Shown: positions 1-6,041 of the stretch, piece after piece
How positions within the stretch are numbered: the first letter of the stretch is position 1
Layout of the letters: each line of letters starts with the position of its first letter
Source of the DNA: Pseudomonadota bacterium
GTDB lineage: Bacteria > Desulfobacterota > BSN033 > WVXP01 > G020346125
Assembly (NCBI GenBank): GCA_030672465.1
Contig: DAOVGJ010000261.1
Coordinates: 1 to 8,900 of the forward strand
DNA length: 8,900 nucleotides
Direction: 5' to 3'
Notes under the pieces: generated by a model
What the model was told of the DNA's origin: nothing
Database searches by the model: none
The model's input: only the letters and a program-made list of their open reading frames with translations
Position numbers and translations under genes: made by a program

Positions 1-105
1 AATAACAAAATTCAAATTTTCCAATTTTTTAAACATGTTTTCGATTTTGGTCATTTGATATTCGGATTTGTTTGGCATTTCGATATTCGAATTTCGGATT
101 TAAAG
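1..105. repeat. AT-rich intergenic repeat with TTCG-containing units
   Basis: This AT-rich stretch is built from short similar units. GATATTCGGATTT occurs at 57-69, GATATTCGAATTT at 82-94, and TTCGGATTT again at 93-101. No reading frame here looks coding. From memory, runs of this kind (TTCGAATTTCGG-like) recur between genes in many environmental bacterial genomes, but I cannot check copy number. It may be the edge of a longer repeat that continues left of the window. Confidence 0.45.
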
Positions 106-737
106 TGTCGTATTTCTGGGGCTGTTCGATCGTGTAAATTATGCAAGTTATTACTGGGACAATACACTAGCTCTGAAGGAATGGCCAAAGATCCTCCGAT
201 GAGGTACAAGATAGAAAGGCTCGGGCCTCCAAATTTTAGAGGGAGAGACCGTGGCCAAAAGGGTCTTGGTGGCTGCCGGGGGAGATCTCTCCTCGGTCGC
301 GCCAGTGGAAATGGATATTAGGTATACTGACGGAACGCTGCCTCCTATACGGTTTGCCTTTTCCTACCAAACACATAGTTTCAACAAAGTGAACGCCCCC
401 AATATCAAGGTGGCAACCCCAATATAGATTTTCATTCTCCGTGTCTGACTTTTTCATGATGCTTTGAGATCCCTTTACAATCGAATGCGGGCAGGGAGAT
501 GAATTTTTCTCATTTAGGTTGCATAAAAGGTCATTCGTTCAAAGCGCTATCGAAAATGGGATGATTAACGCCCCATTGAAATAGGAACCACGTGAAGCTG
601 TTGGTCAACAAGGCGGGGGTATCTTGCGGGATTCTCGTAAAGCGAGGCCACAGGCGGAAGGATTTCAACGACACGAGACGGCTAGCCCTGGGGAATAGTG
701 CCTCGATAGAAAGGGGGGAAGATAAAACGCTCCCACC
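106..737. other. Mostly non-coding stretch downstream of acsA
   Basis: About 630 bases separate the AT-rich repeat from the acsA stop codon. No frame on either strand gives a recognisable protein, apart from the doubtful small plus-strand ORF at 251-427. I looked for a terminator just past acsA and found no hairpin followed by a T-run. CCCCAATAT occurs twice near 397-425, probably by chance. No tRNA-like or other structured RNA is evident. Confidence 0.5.
251..427 (+). CDS. Doubtful small ORF, 58 residues, unrecognised
   Basis: A plus-strand frame opens with GTG at 251 and ends at TAG 425-427. A GAGGGAG stretch at 239-245 lies 5 bases before the GTG, which is a credible ribosome binding site. 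The product begins VAKRVLVAAGGDLSS (first residue Met if translated) and has a balanced composition with several aromatic residues near the end. It has no signal peptide, membrane segment or motif that I know. Its only support is the binding site and the absence of anything else here. It is the only candidate gene on the plus strand, and it could equally be chance or a remnant. Confidence 0.2.
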   Translation: MAKRVLVAAGGDLSSVAPVEMDIRYTDGTLPPIRFAFSYQTHSFNKVNAPNIKVATPI

Positions 738-2711
738 TCATTCCCTTCCCGCGATAAGGGTCTCTACGACGGATGGATCTGCCAATGTAGAGGTATCGCC
801 CAAATTCTCGATATCCCCTTCGGCTATCTTTCTCAAAATCCTTCTCATGATTTTTCCGCTCCGAGTCTTTGGCAGGGCGTCCGCAAAATGGATCTTATCC
901 GGTGTGGCAATAGGACCAATCTCCTTACGGACATGGCCTACCAAGGTTTTCTTCAGATTTTCCGTTTTTTCAACGGCTGATTTCAACGTAACAAAGGCAT
1001 AAATGCCTTGCCCCTTGATATCATGGGAAAACCCCACGACGGCCGCTTCGGCCACCGAGGGATGGGAAACGAGGGCACTTTCGATCTCCGCCGTTCCTAG
1101 GCGATGTCCTGACACGTTGATGACGTCGTCCACCCTTCCCATGAGCCAGAAATAGCCATCCTCATCCCTTCTAGCCCCATCTCCCGTGAAGTACATCCCA
1201 TGAATCTGAGAGAAATAGGTATCTGCAAATCTCCTGGGATCGCCGTAGATGGTCCGCATAACCCCTGGCCATGGCTTGCGAACACAGAGATAACCCCCTT
1301 CATTGACGTCACATTCGGACCCATCCTCCCGGACTACCGCGGCATCGATTCCGGGAAAGGGAAGCGTCGCGGATCCCGGTTTGATGGGAACGGCACCGGG
1401 AATGGGACTGATGATGCTTCCCCCCGTCTCCGTCTGCCAATAGGTGTCCATAATAGGACACCTTCCCCCCCCGATCACGTTGTAATACCACATCCAGGCC
1501 TCAGGGTTAATGGGCTCCCCCACCGTTCCAAGAATGCGGAGGCTGCTCAAATCCCTTTTCCGAGGCCAATCATCTCCCTCTCGCGCCAAGGCACGGATGG
1601 CAGTAGGCGCCGTGTAGAAGATGTTTACCTTGTATTTTTCCACGATCTCCCAAAAGCGGTCGGGATTGGGATACGTGGGGACACCCTCGAACATCACGGT
1701 GGTGGCCCCTAAGGTTAAGGGGCCATAGACGATATAGCTATGGCCAGTGACCCACCCGATATCAGCTGTGCACCAGTAGATATCTTCATCCTTTATGTCG
1801 AAGATCCATTTCGTGGTCTGCAGAGTATAGAGGAGATAACCAGCCGTGGTATGAAGCACCCCTTTTGGTTTACCGGTGCTCCCGCTCGTATAAAGGATGA
1901 ACAGAGGATCCTCCGCATCCATCTCTTCCGGTTCGCAACTTGACGTGATGCCTTCAGCTGCCATCTCTTCTTCCCACCAGGTGTCCCTTCCCTTTTCCAC
2001 ATGTACATCGATATGGGTCCGCTTGCAGACGATACATGATTCAATACTGGGACATTCCCGCAGGGCAGCATCTGCATTATCCTTTAAGCTAATGGTCCTC
2101 CCGCCTCGAAAGCTACCATCCGTGGTAACTAAGAGCCTAGCCTCGCAGTCCAATATCCGATCCCTCAGGGATTCGGCGCTGAAGCCTCCGAAAACCACAC
2201 TGTGTATCACACCATTTCGAGCGCAGGCTAACATTGCGATGGGAAGCTCAGGAACCATGGGCATATACAGGGCAACCCGGTCACCCCTTTTCATTCCTTT
2301 CTTCTTTAGCACATTGGCAAATTTACAGACTTCTCGGTGGAGCTCCTGGTACGTGTATATCCTGTTTTGCCCGCTGGGCTCGCCTTCCCAAATGAGGGCG
2401 GCTTTGTTTTTCTTGCCATCCCGAAGGTGTCGATCCAGACAGTTGAAAGAGGCATTTAATTTTCCCCCCGTGAACCAGCGGATCACACCCCGGGAGAAGT
2501 CCCCTCCTCTAACCTCGTCCCATTTTTTGAACCACTCCAGTTGTTCAGCCTTTTCGGCCCAGAATCCCTCGGGGTCTTCGATGGATTTCTTATAGATTTC
2601 CTCGTATTCAGCAAGGCTCCTCACATGGGCTCCCCTGCTGAGCGCAATCGGGGGTTCAAAAATCCGGGTCTCATCCATCACTGAATCGAATGCCTTCTTT
2701 TCCTCCGCCAT
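738..2711 (-). CDS. acsA: Acetyl-CoA synthetase, AMP-forming (acetate--CoA ligase)
   Basis: This cytoplasmic enzyme activates acetate with ATP to acetyl-AMP and transfers the acetyl group to CoA. The product has 657 residues, normal for the family (about 650). Visible motifs in order are: the P-loop-like YTSGSTGKPKG at 274-284; DTYWQTETGG at 422-431, whose Trp425 matches the Trp that limits the substrate pocket to acetate; TGDGARRDEDGYFWLMGR at 509-526, leading to the hinge and the C-terminal domain; and PKTRSGKIMRR at 614-624, whose Lys620 is the catalytic lysine, inactivated by acetylation in well-studied homologues. An earlier in-frame ATG exists at 2759, but the one at 2711 has AGGAGG 8 bases upstream and starts the usual MAEEKK-like N-terminus, so I chose it. 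The gene is complete and shows no damage. It is separated from the cytochrome genes by 392 bases and has its own candidate promoter, so it is probably transcribed alone. Use of acetate as carbon and electron source is the likely role; the direction in the cell is inference. Confidence 0.96.
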   Translation of the reverse strand: MAEEKKAFDSVMDETRIFEPPIALSRGAHVRSLAEYEEIYKKSIEDPEGFWAEKAEQLEWFKKWDEVRGGDFSRGVIRWFTGGKLNASFNCLDRHLRDGKKNKAALIWEGEPSGQNRIYTYQELHREVCKFANVLKKKGMKRGDRVALYMPMVPELPIAMLACARNGVIHSVVFGGFSAESLRDRILDCEARLLVTTDGSFRGGRTISLKDNADAALRECPSIESCIVCKRTHIDVHVEKGRDTWWEEEMAAEGITSSCEPEEMDAEDPLFILYTSGSTGKPKGVLHTTAGYLLYTLQTTKWIFDIKDEDIYWCTADIGWVTGHSYIVYGPLTLGATTVMFEGVPTYPNPDRFWEIVEKYKVNIFYTAPTAIRALAREGDDWPRKRDLSSLRILGTVGEPINPEAWMWYYNVIGGGRCPIMDTYWQTETGGSIISPIPGAVPIKPGSATLPFPGIDAAVVREDGSECDVNEGGYLCVRKPWPGVMRTIYGDPRRFADTYFSQIHGMYFTGDGARRDEDGYFWLMGRVDDVINVSGHRLGTAEIESALVSHPSVAEAAVVGFSHDIKGQGIYAFVTLKSAVEKTENLKKTLVGHVRKEIGPIATPDKIHFADALPKTRSGKIMRRILRKIAEGDIENLGDTSTLADPSVVETLIAGRE

Positions 2712-2719
2712 AGCGAGAA

Positions 2720-2725
2720 CCTCCT
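2720..2725 (-). promoter_or_regulatory. Ribosome binding site of acsA
   Basis: AGGAGG on the minus strand lies 8 bases before the ATG at 2711. It decides the start: the upstream in-frame ATG at 2759 has no such site and overlaps the candidate -10 region. Confidence 0.85.
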
Positions 2726-2749
2726 CTTCTCTGTTGTCCAAAAAAATAA

Positions 2750-2781
2750 AATATACCACATACTGCCGCTTTTTTAATCAA
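2750..2781 (-). promoter_or_regulatory. Candidate acsA promoter with extended -10
   Basis: On the minus strand TATATT (2755-2750) is preceded by TG plus one base (2758-2756), an extended -10 of the sigma-70 type. Upstream, TTAAAA at 2777-2772 gives a 16-base spacer; the better-looking TTGATT at 2781-2776 is 20 bases away, which is long. Transcription would start near 2743, giving a leader of about 30 bases. This is sequence matching only. Confidence 0.45.
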
Positions 2782-3103
2782 ATCATTCTGAAATTTCCTC
2801 AGTTTTTTGAGTTTTCCCTTGTCCCTTCGATTCAACGCATCGGAAGTGATCCTTTACGGATTCGCGGGAGGGTTAAATGTTAAGTATTACTTAACAAATA
2901 TTGCCGCTTCCTTCAAGTGTGCGTGGAGAAGGGAAAATTCTGAGGTTCGTCGACGGGATTGGGAAGAGGCTTCTCCTATCGGAAATAGCCTGCTAAAAGG
3001 CCGGGGAATTCAACGGCGTAGCTTCATCGGCCAAAACTTTTTTGAATGACACATGATAATATTGACAACTAAACTCCACCGTCACTTAAGGCTCTTCTGC
3101 TTC
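2760..3103. other. Non-coding gap between the membrane protein gene and acsA
   Basis: About 340 bases hold no convincing gene. The acsA promoter lies at the low-coordinate end and a 17-bp perfect inverted repeat lies at 2879-2895. An 80-residue plus-strand frame (2807-3049) has no good binding site or recognisable features. No clear terminator follows the membrane protein gene; the best is a weak GGCCG/CGGCC pairing near 3000-3035 followed by TTTT on the minus strand. Confidence 0.5.
2879..2895. promoter_or_regulatory. 17-bp perfect inverted repeat, possible operator
   Basis: GTTAAGT-ATT-ACTTAAC is a perfect palindrome with 7-base arms and a 3-base centre. It sits about 125 bases upstream of the acsA -10, in a region without genes. 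The size and symmetry suit a dimeric helix-turn-helix regulator. It is AT-rich with no T-run next to it, so it does not look like a terminator. Which regulator, and whether acsA is the target, cannot be told. Confidence 0.35.
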
Positions 3104-3475
3104 TTACCCGTTCATTTTCCGGTTGGAAACGATTTCTTCCCCCAATTTTTCACCTTTAGCCCGCTGCAAGGCGGGGGTGTCATTCTCTATTTTCCCCAAT
3201 GTAGGGTGATGTCCCGTCTCCTGACAACTTCTCTGCCCTTTAACCCTGTACCATATGTTCCTCGCGAGATAGGCGATGGACATGGACAATAGACCGAAAA
3301 TCATGATGCCAACCGCCACGCCATAGAGGATCTGGGCGCCGCTTAAATTCCCCTCCCCCGTGAAAACTAAATTTATTCCATATTTTGTAACCGCCGTGAA
3401 GATAAAAATACAGAGCCCGAGAAATAGGCCATAGTAAGTCCACCAAATTACAGACCTTACTATTCCCCCGCGCAT
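3104..3475 (-). CDS. Two-helix membrane protein, partner of the cytochrome module
   Basis: The product has 123 residues with two strong membrane helices, about residues 9-31 (rich in Trp, Tyr, Phe) and 48-70. A charged tail of about 50 residues follows. There is no CxxCH or other cofactor motif. I do not recognise the family; a membrane anchor or small subunit for the neighbouring cytochrome is the natural guess. An in-frame GTG at 3487 could extend it by 4 residues, but the ATG at 3475 has AGGTGG 8 bases upstream, so I prefer it. It follows the cytochrome fragment after 22 bases and is probably co-transcribed with it. A clearly related but broken copy lies at 6804-7056 behind the large cytochrome. 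This shows that the pair cytochrome plus membrane protein is an old unit, and that this copy is the one kept intact. Confidence 0.75.
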   Translation of the reverse strand: MRGGIVRSVIWWTYYGLFLGLCIFIFTAVTKYGINLVFTGEGNLSGAQILYGVAVGIMIFGLLSMSIAYLARNIWYRVKGQRSCQETGHHPTLGKIENDTPALQRAKGEKLGEEIVSNRKMNG

Positions 3476-3497
3476 CGTATCACCCACCTAAAGGGGT

Positions 3498-3824
3498 TCA
3501 TCTCTCCTTGGTCAACTTCTCTTCCAATTGATCCAGCCTTATGTTGACTGACTCGATTAATTCCTCGGCATATTCCACGTTGTGGGCTCCTTTTCCCTTC
3601 TTAACCAAGGTAAAATTATATTCGGCATCACCAAAGGACTTGGTAAAAACAAAGGTATGTTTCCCCATTCTTTCAAGCCTTTGGATCTCTTCCCTAATCT
3701 TCTTGAGCTTCGGTTCTGTCTTCTTGATTAAACCGTCAGCGGTGGATTTCCATCTTTCCGCGATATCCCCATAGCTTTCATCATGGCACTGAATACAGTT
3801 CAATACCTCTTCCACACAGATCAT
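3498..3824 (-). pseudogene. C-terminal fragment of a large multihaem cytochrome
   Basis: This 108-residue frame matches the last 100 residues of the large cytochrome at 7092-8900: by hand alignment 67 of 100 positions are identical, without gaps. It keeps one haem site (CIQCH, residues 10-14), the WKSTAD stretch, GKHTFVFTK, FGDAEYN and the GKGAHNVEYAEELI motif. Only the first 8 residues (MICVEEVL) differ wholly in character. There is no signal peptide, so as it stands the product could not reach the periplasm where haem is attached. The ATG at 3824 has only a weak binding site (AAGGA, 12 bases away). The simplest reading is that a second large cytochrome lost its N-terminal and middle part, leaving the end joined 76 bases behind the octahaem gene. 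Yet the frame has no stops and the differences are mostly conservative, so the loss is recent or the domain is still used in some way. Confidence 0.75.
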
Positions 3825-3902
3825 GGTTCCAACCGTCCTTACAATTCTAAAGATGGCAGCATAAAGGTCCAGCCATGTAGGACAATTCCCCAGTCAATTT
3901 TT

Positions 3903-5108
3903 CTATTTTTCCCCCTCTGGCAGGAACTCCTTGGCCATTCTCTTCACATCCTCATACGCCGCTTTCAATTTGACCCATCCGTGGTTACTGGTATAGTCCG
4001 GATTGTTATGGAAGGCCCCATGGAGAAGGATGATGCGATGGCGCAAAAACATTTCCCAGAGCTTCTCCTCCAGGGGATTAGGAGGGCTATAGAGGCCCAA
4101 GAGGTCCGGAGAGATAGGTCTCACGTCCGGCCTGGCCAGAATGGACTTTTGGTATAGGTTTTCCACGATTTGAATAGCTTCAGCCATCAACTGATCCGTT
4201 TTCTTGACGATAGCATCCCTTTGTCCGAGTTTTTCCCTGGCGAAGAGCCTCCCATGACAGTTTCCACAGATTTCGACCATTTCCTCCCTGAATTGAGTCC
4301 ATTCCTCGGGTTTGACGTGAATGATGCCTTTCATCTGAAGTTCGTTCAATAGATCCGTGGGATGACCCTCCTGGTCGATGAGACCCAACCATTTTAAAAT
4401 TGTCTTGCGGTATCCGACCCACTCCCTGTCCTCCTCGGGGAGCCGGAGGGCTAAAAGGCTCCAGGCGGTTTTGACGCCGTGGTCCCCCCGAGGAAAATGG
4501 CAGGTTTGGCAGGTAGGGCCCCTCTCTTTTTTCGGATCCACACTGTAGACAACGCCGTGCTTTGAAGACCTCCAAATCTCCCATTGGGGATGATTGATCC
4601 CCCCATGGCAAGGGAGACAAGCCTCGGGCTTTCTGGCCTCTTCTTTGGCAAAACTGTGGCGGGTATGGCACGAATCGCACTGACCGTCTTCCCGACCGAT
4701 GGAATGGCAGCCTCCACACCCTTCCTCCGCGTCGATCATCTCCGGAGGAAGTTCCAAGACCTTCTTGAATTTATAAACTGAGGCCCATGCCTGGGCATGC
4801 TTCCCCGATTTGAATTGGGCCATCTCAGTGGGGTGGCATTTCTCGCAGAGGCGGCCCACCATCAGGCTAGCTCTGACCGCATCCTCGGCAGATTTATGGT
4901 GGCTCCCGTGACAATCGATGCATGTCACCCCGTGCTGAGCCATTGGGCTTTCCCTCCAGGATACGACGAGGTTGGGATTGATCTTTTCATGGCAACTGAC
5001 ACAGGTTAGATTACCCTCCTTGGCGGATACACCTTGGAGGTTCAAAGGGAGAATGATCAAGATAAGCCCTATCGTATAGATCCAACCAGTGTGACCTCTG
5101 CTTTCCAT
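3903..5108 (-). CDS. Octahaem cytochrome c, hydroxylamine-oxidoreductase-like
   Basis: The product has 401 residues. A signal peptide covers about residues 1-29 (hydrophobic core WIYTIGLILIILPL, cleavage near VSA). Eight CxxCH haem sites follow at 36-40, 63-67, 88-92, 131-135, 144-148, 164-168, 200-204 and 281-285. The spacing, the stretch CDSCHTRHSF...EAR.PEAC..CH and HPQWEIW..SKHG mark it as a member of the octahaem hydroxylamine-oxidoreductase-like family (Multi_haem_cyto type). Such enzymes oxidise hydroxylamine or hydrazine, or reduce nitrite, in the periplasm. The protein is shorter than the ammonia-oxidiser enzyme (about 550-570 residues) and has no C-terminal membrane helix. In the GxDHPQ motif the Asp is Asn here (Asn172). 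Tyr372 in NPDYT is a candidate for the Tyr that cross-links the catalytic haem in oxidative members, but only an alignment can tell. The ATG at 5108 has GGGAGG 5 bases upstream and a strong promoter at 5158-5186. No NapC/NrfH-like partner is visible. The substrate is unknown. Confidence 0.88.
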   Translation of the reverse strand: MESRGHTGWIYTIGLILIILPLNLQGVSAKEGNLTCVSCHEKINPNLVVSWRESPMAQHGVTCIDCHGSHHKSAEDAVRASLMVGRLCEKCHPTEMAQFKSGKHAQAWASVYKFKKVLELPPEMIDAEEGCGGCHSIGREDGQCDSCHTRHSFAKEEARKPEACLPCHGGINHPQWEIWRSSKHGVVYSVDPKKERGPTCQTCHFPRGDHGVKTAWSLLALRLPEEDREWVGYRKTILKWLGLIDQEGHPTDLLNELQMKGIIHVKPEEWTQFREEMVEICGNCHGRLFAREKLGQRDAIVKKTDQLMAEAIQIVENLYQKSILARPDVRPISPDLLGLYSPPNPLEEKLWEMFLRHRIILLHGAFHNNPDYTSNHGWVKLKAAYEDVKRMAKEFLPEGEK

Positions 5109-5113
5109 AAAGC

Positions 5114-5119
5114 CCTCCC
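5114..5119 (-). promoter_or_regulatory. Ribosome binding site of the octahaem cytochrome
   Basis: GGGAGG lies 5 bases before the ATG at 5108 on the minus strand and fixes that start, which also gives a proper signal peptide. Confidence 0.75.
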
Positions 5120-5157
5120 ATCGCTAATATTCTTGAGGTCAACAGAGAAACGGCTTG

Positions 5158-5186
5158 ATTATACCTGAAACTATTCCCTAGTTCAA
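5158..5186 (-). promoter_or_regulatory. Strong sigma-70 type promoter for the octahaem cytochrome
   Basis: On the minus strand TTGAAC (5186-5181) and a consensus TATAAT (5163-5158) are separated by exactly 17 bases. Transcription would start near 5151, giving a leader of about 42 bases to the ATG at 5108. It is the best promoter match in the window. The -35 box overlaps the last codons of the decayed cytochrome frame upstream. It suggests that the octahaem gene, the cytochrome fragment and the membrane protein gene form their own transcript. Confidence 0.75.
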
Positions 5187-5495
5187 AATTTTGTTAGAAG
5201 TGCCTTCCTTTTTCCCCCACGTTATTCCAATGACGGATTCCTGGTGCCCTTCCTTGGAATATCCCGGTGTATGGCACCTTCCGCAGTTATACTGCTTATT
5301 CTTCTCTCCGGGATGGTAGTCGGTCCATTTTCCCGTCTCCATATTGTACTGGTTCTTTCACGGAACATCCCGATTGGGTCCCATCATGGTGATGATGTAC
5401 CCCTTTTTGTCGATGTAACGGATCTTCCAATTTCGCCCCCGATGATATTGAGAACTCGGTTGTCCATGAGAGAAATCTGCTGGAGAAGTGGGGGC
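5178..5495 (-). pseudogene. Decayed fragment of a second-type multihaem cytochrome
   Basis: Translation shows a central piece of a known type of multihaem cytochrome (YNCGRCHTTGY family, c554-like). The upstream frame reads GPPLLQQISLMDNRVLNIIGG. One base appears lost in the G-run at 5436-5440; with six Gs instead of five the frame continues as RNWKIRYIDKKGYIIT. A TGA at 5360-5358 then interrupts it. The same frame resumes with KNQYNMETGKWTDYHPGE and the haem site CGRCH (5285-5271) in YNCGRCHTPGYSKEGHQES. After GITW the family similarity ends and TAG follows at 5180-5178. Signal peptide, other haem sites and C-terminus are missing. One frameshift, one stop and two missing ends make this a pseudogene beyond reasonable doubt, provided the sequence is correct. 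The family name rests on remembered conserved stretches. Confidence 0.75.
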
Positions 5496-5563
5496 CCCTT
5501 CGAGTGTGAGGTAGCCCCTGAGCCTTTTGGTCTGAGCTCAGGGTCAAATACTTAGTCGAAGGG
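5496..5563. repeat. Nested palindromic element next to the cytochrome pseudogene
   Basis: Outer arms CCCTTCGA (5496-5503) and TCGAAGGG (5556-5563) enclose inner arms CCCTGAGC (5516-5523) and GCTCAGGG (5536-5543). CTGAGCTCAG at 5532-5541 is itself a perfect palindrome. The arms resemble the CCTTCGA...CTCAGGG type of dispersed palindromic repeat that I recall from many bacterial genomes. No T-run follows, so it is not an ordinary terminator. It ends exactly where the recognisable reading frame of the cytochrome pseudogene begins, as if its insertion or a recombination at it removed the gene's 5' part. Confidence 0.6.
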
Positions 5564-5619
5564 TCAGATGCAAAGAGAGCTGCCCTTTAGGGTTTGAAAG
5601 GAGTAAATTGGGTATTCTT

Positions 5620-5937
5620 TTAAGACTCCTTTGCCTGTTTCTTTTCCAATGTCTCCTTGGCCCTGAAAAATCGGAAGACTTTAGAGTTATATGGTTTTAC
5701 TTGGGCGGCAAGGGTCCAGGGGCCTTTGAATGCCTTTCTTTGCTCATCTCTCACCTTTTCCGCCTGCACTATCAGTTCTTCCTCATCCTCCCCAATGGTG
5801 ACTATCCCGAGATTTGCTTCAATATACTCCACGATGGATACTACGAAAAGGGCCACTGCTCCTATAGAAACCACGATTGCCAAGACTGCTAACCCAATGA
5901 CGAGCAGAATGGTCAGCCCCCACCAGATTAAGTTCAT
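5620..5937 (-). CDS. Small membrane protein, unrecognised
   Basis: The product has 105 residues. Residues 4-37 form a long hydrophobic segment rich in Ile, Leu, Val and Ala, preceded by MNLIWWG. It is one long helix or a tight pair. A soluble tail of about 65 residues follows, first acidic (GEDEEELI) and then basic (FRFFRAKETLEKKQAKES). No cofactor motif is present and I do not recognise the family. The ATG at 5937 has GGGAG 7 bases upstream. It follows the DUF1684 gene after 104 bases. It is not obviously related to the two-helix protein at 3104-3475. A role as membrane anchor or assembly protein for the cytochromes is only a guess from position. Confidence 0.65.
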   Translation of the reverse strand: MNLIWWGLTILLVIGLAVLAIVVSIGAVALFVVSIVEYIEANLGIVTIGEDEEELIVQAEKVRDEQRKAFKGPWTLAAQVKPYNSKVFRFFRAKETLEKKQAKES

Positions 5938-6041
5938 GTGCTTGCTCCCATTCGGGGTTCGTTATTAATGCATGTGGTTAGATTTCCCGAGGATGTTGGT
6001 TGACTTTTTCCCTTTCAGGAAGTCGATGTGAGAAAAACGAA

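Noticed and set aside
592..1002. 136-residue plus-strand frame overlapping the end of acsA
   Set aside because: The second half is antisense to the conserved C-terminal domain of acsA, and no ribosome binding site or known motif supports the first half.
1897..2595. 232-residue open frame on the plus strand
   Set aside because: It lies wholly antisense to the highly conserved acsA, has no recognisable protein features, and its length is explained by the codon pattern of the real gene.
2879..2895. Palindrome as a transcription terminator
   Set aside because: The arms are only 7 bp and AT-rich, and no T-run follows on either strand.
3825..3902. Remnant of the missing part of the second large cytochrome between the octahaem gene and the fragment
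   Set aside because: I translated the minus strand here and found no haem site or stretch matching the paralogue beyond what chance gives.
5358..5360. TGA in the cytochrome remnant as a selenocysteine codon
   Set aside because: A frameshift lies upstream in the same remnant and both gene ends are missing, so decay explains the stop better. I saw no reason for a selenocysteine at that place in the family.
5516..5543. CCCTGAGC/GCTCAGGG hairpin as a rho-independent terminator for the 105-residue gene
   Set aside because: The hairpin would be stable but lacks a T-run on the minus strand, and it belongs to a larger nested palindrome that looks like a dispersed repeat.
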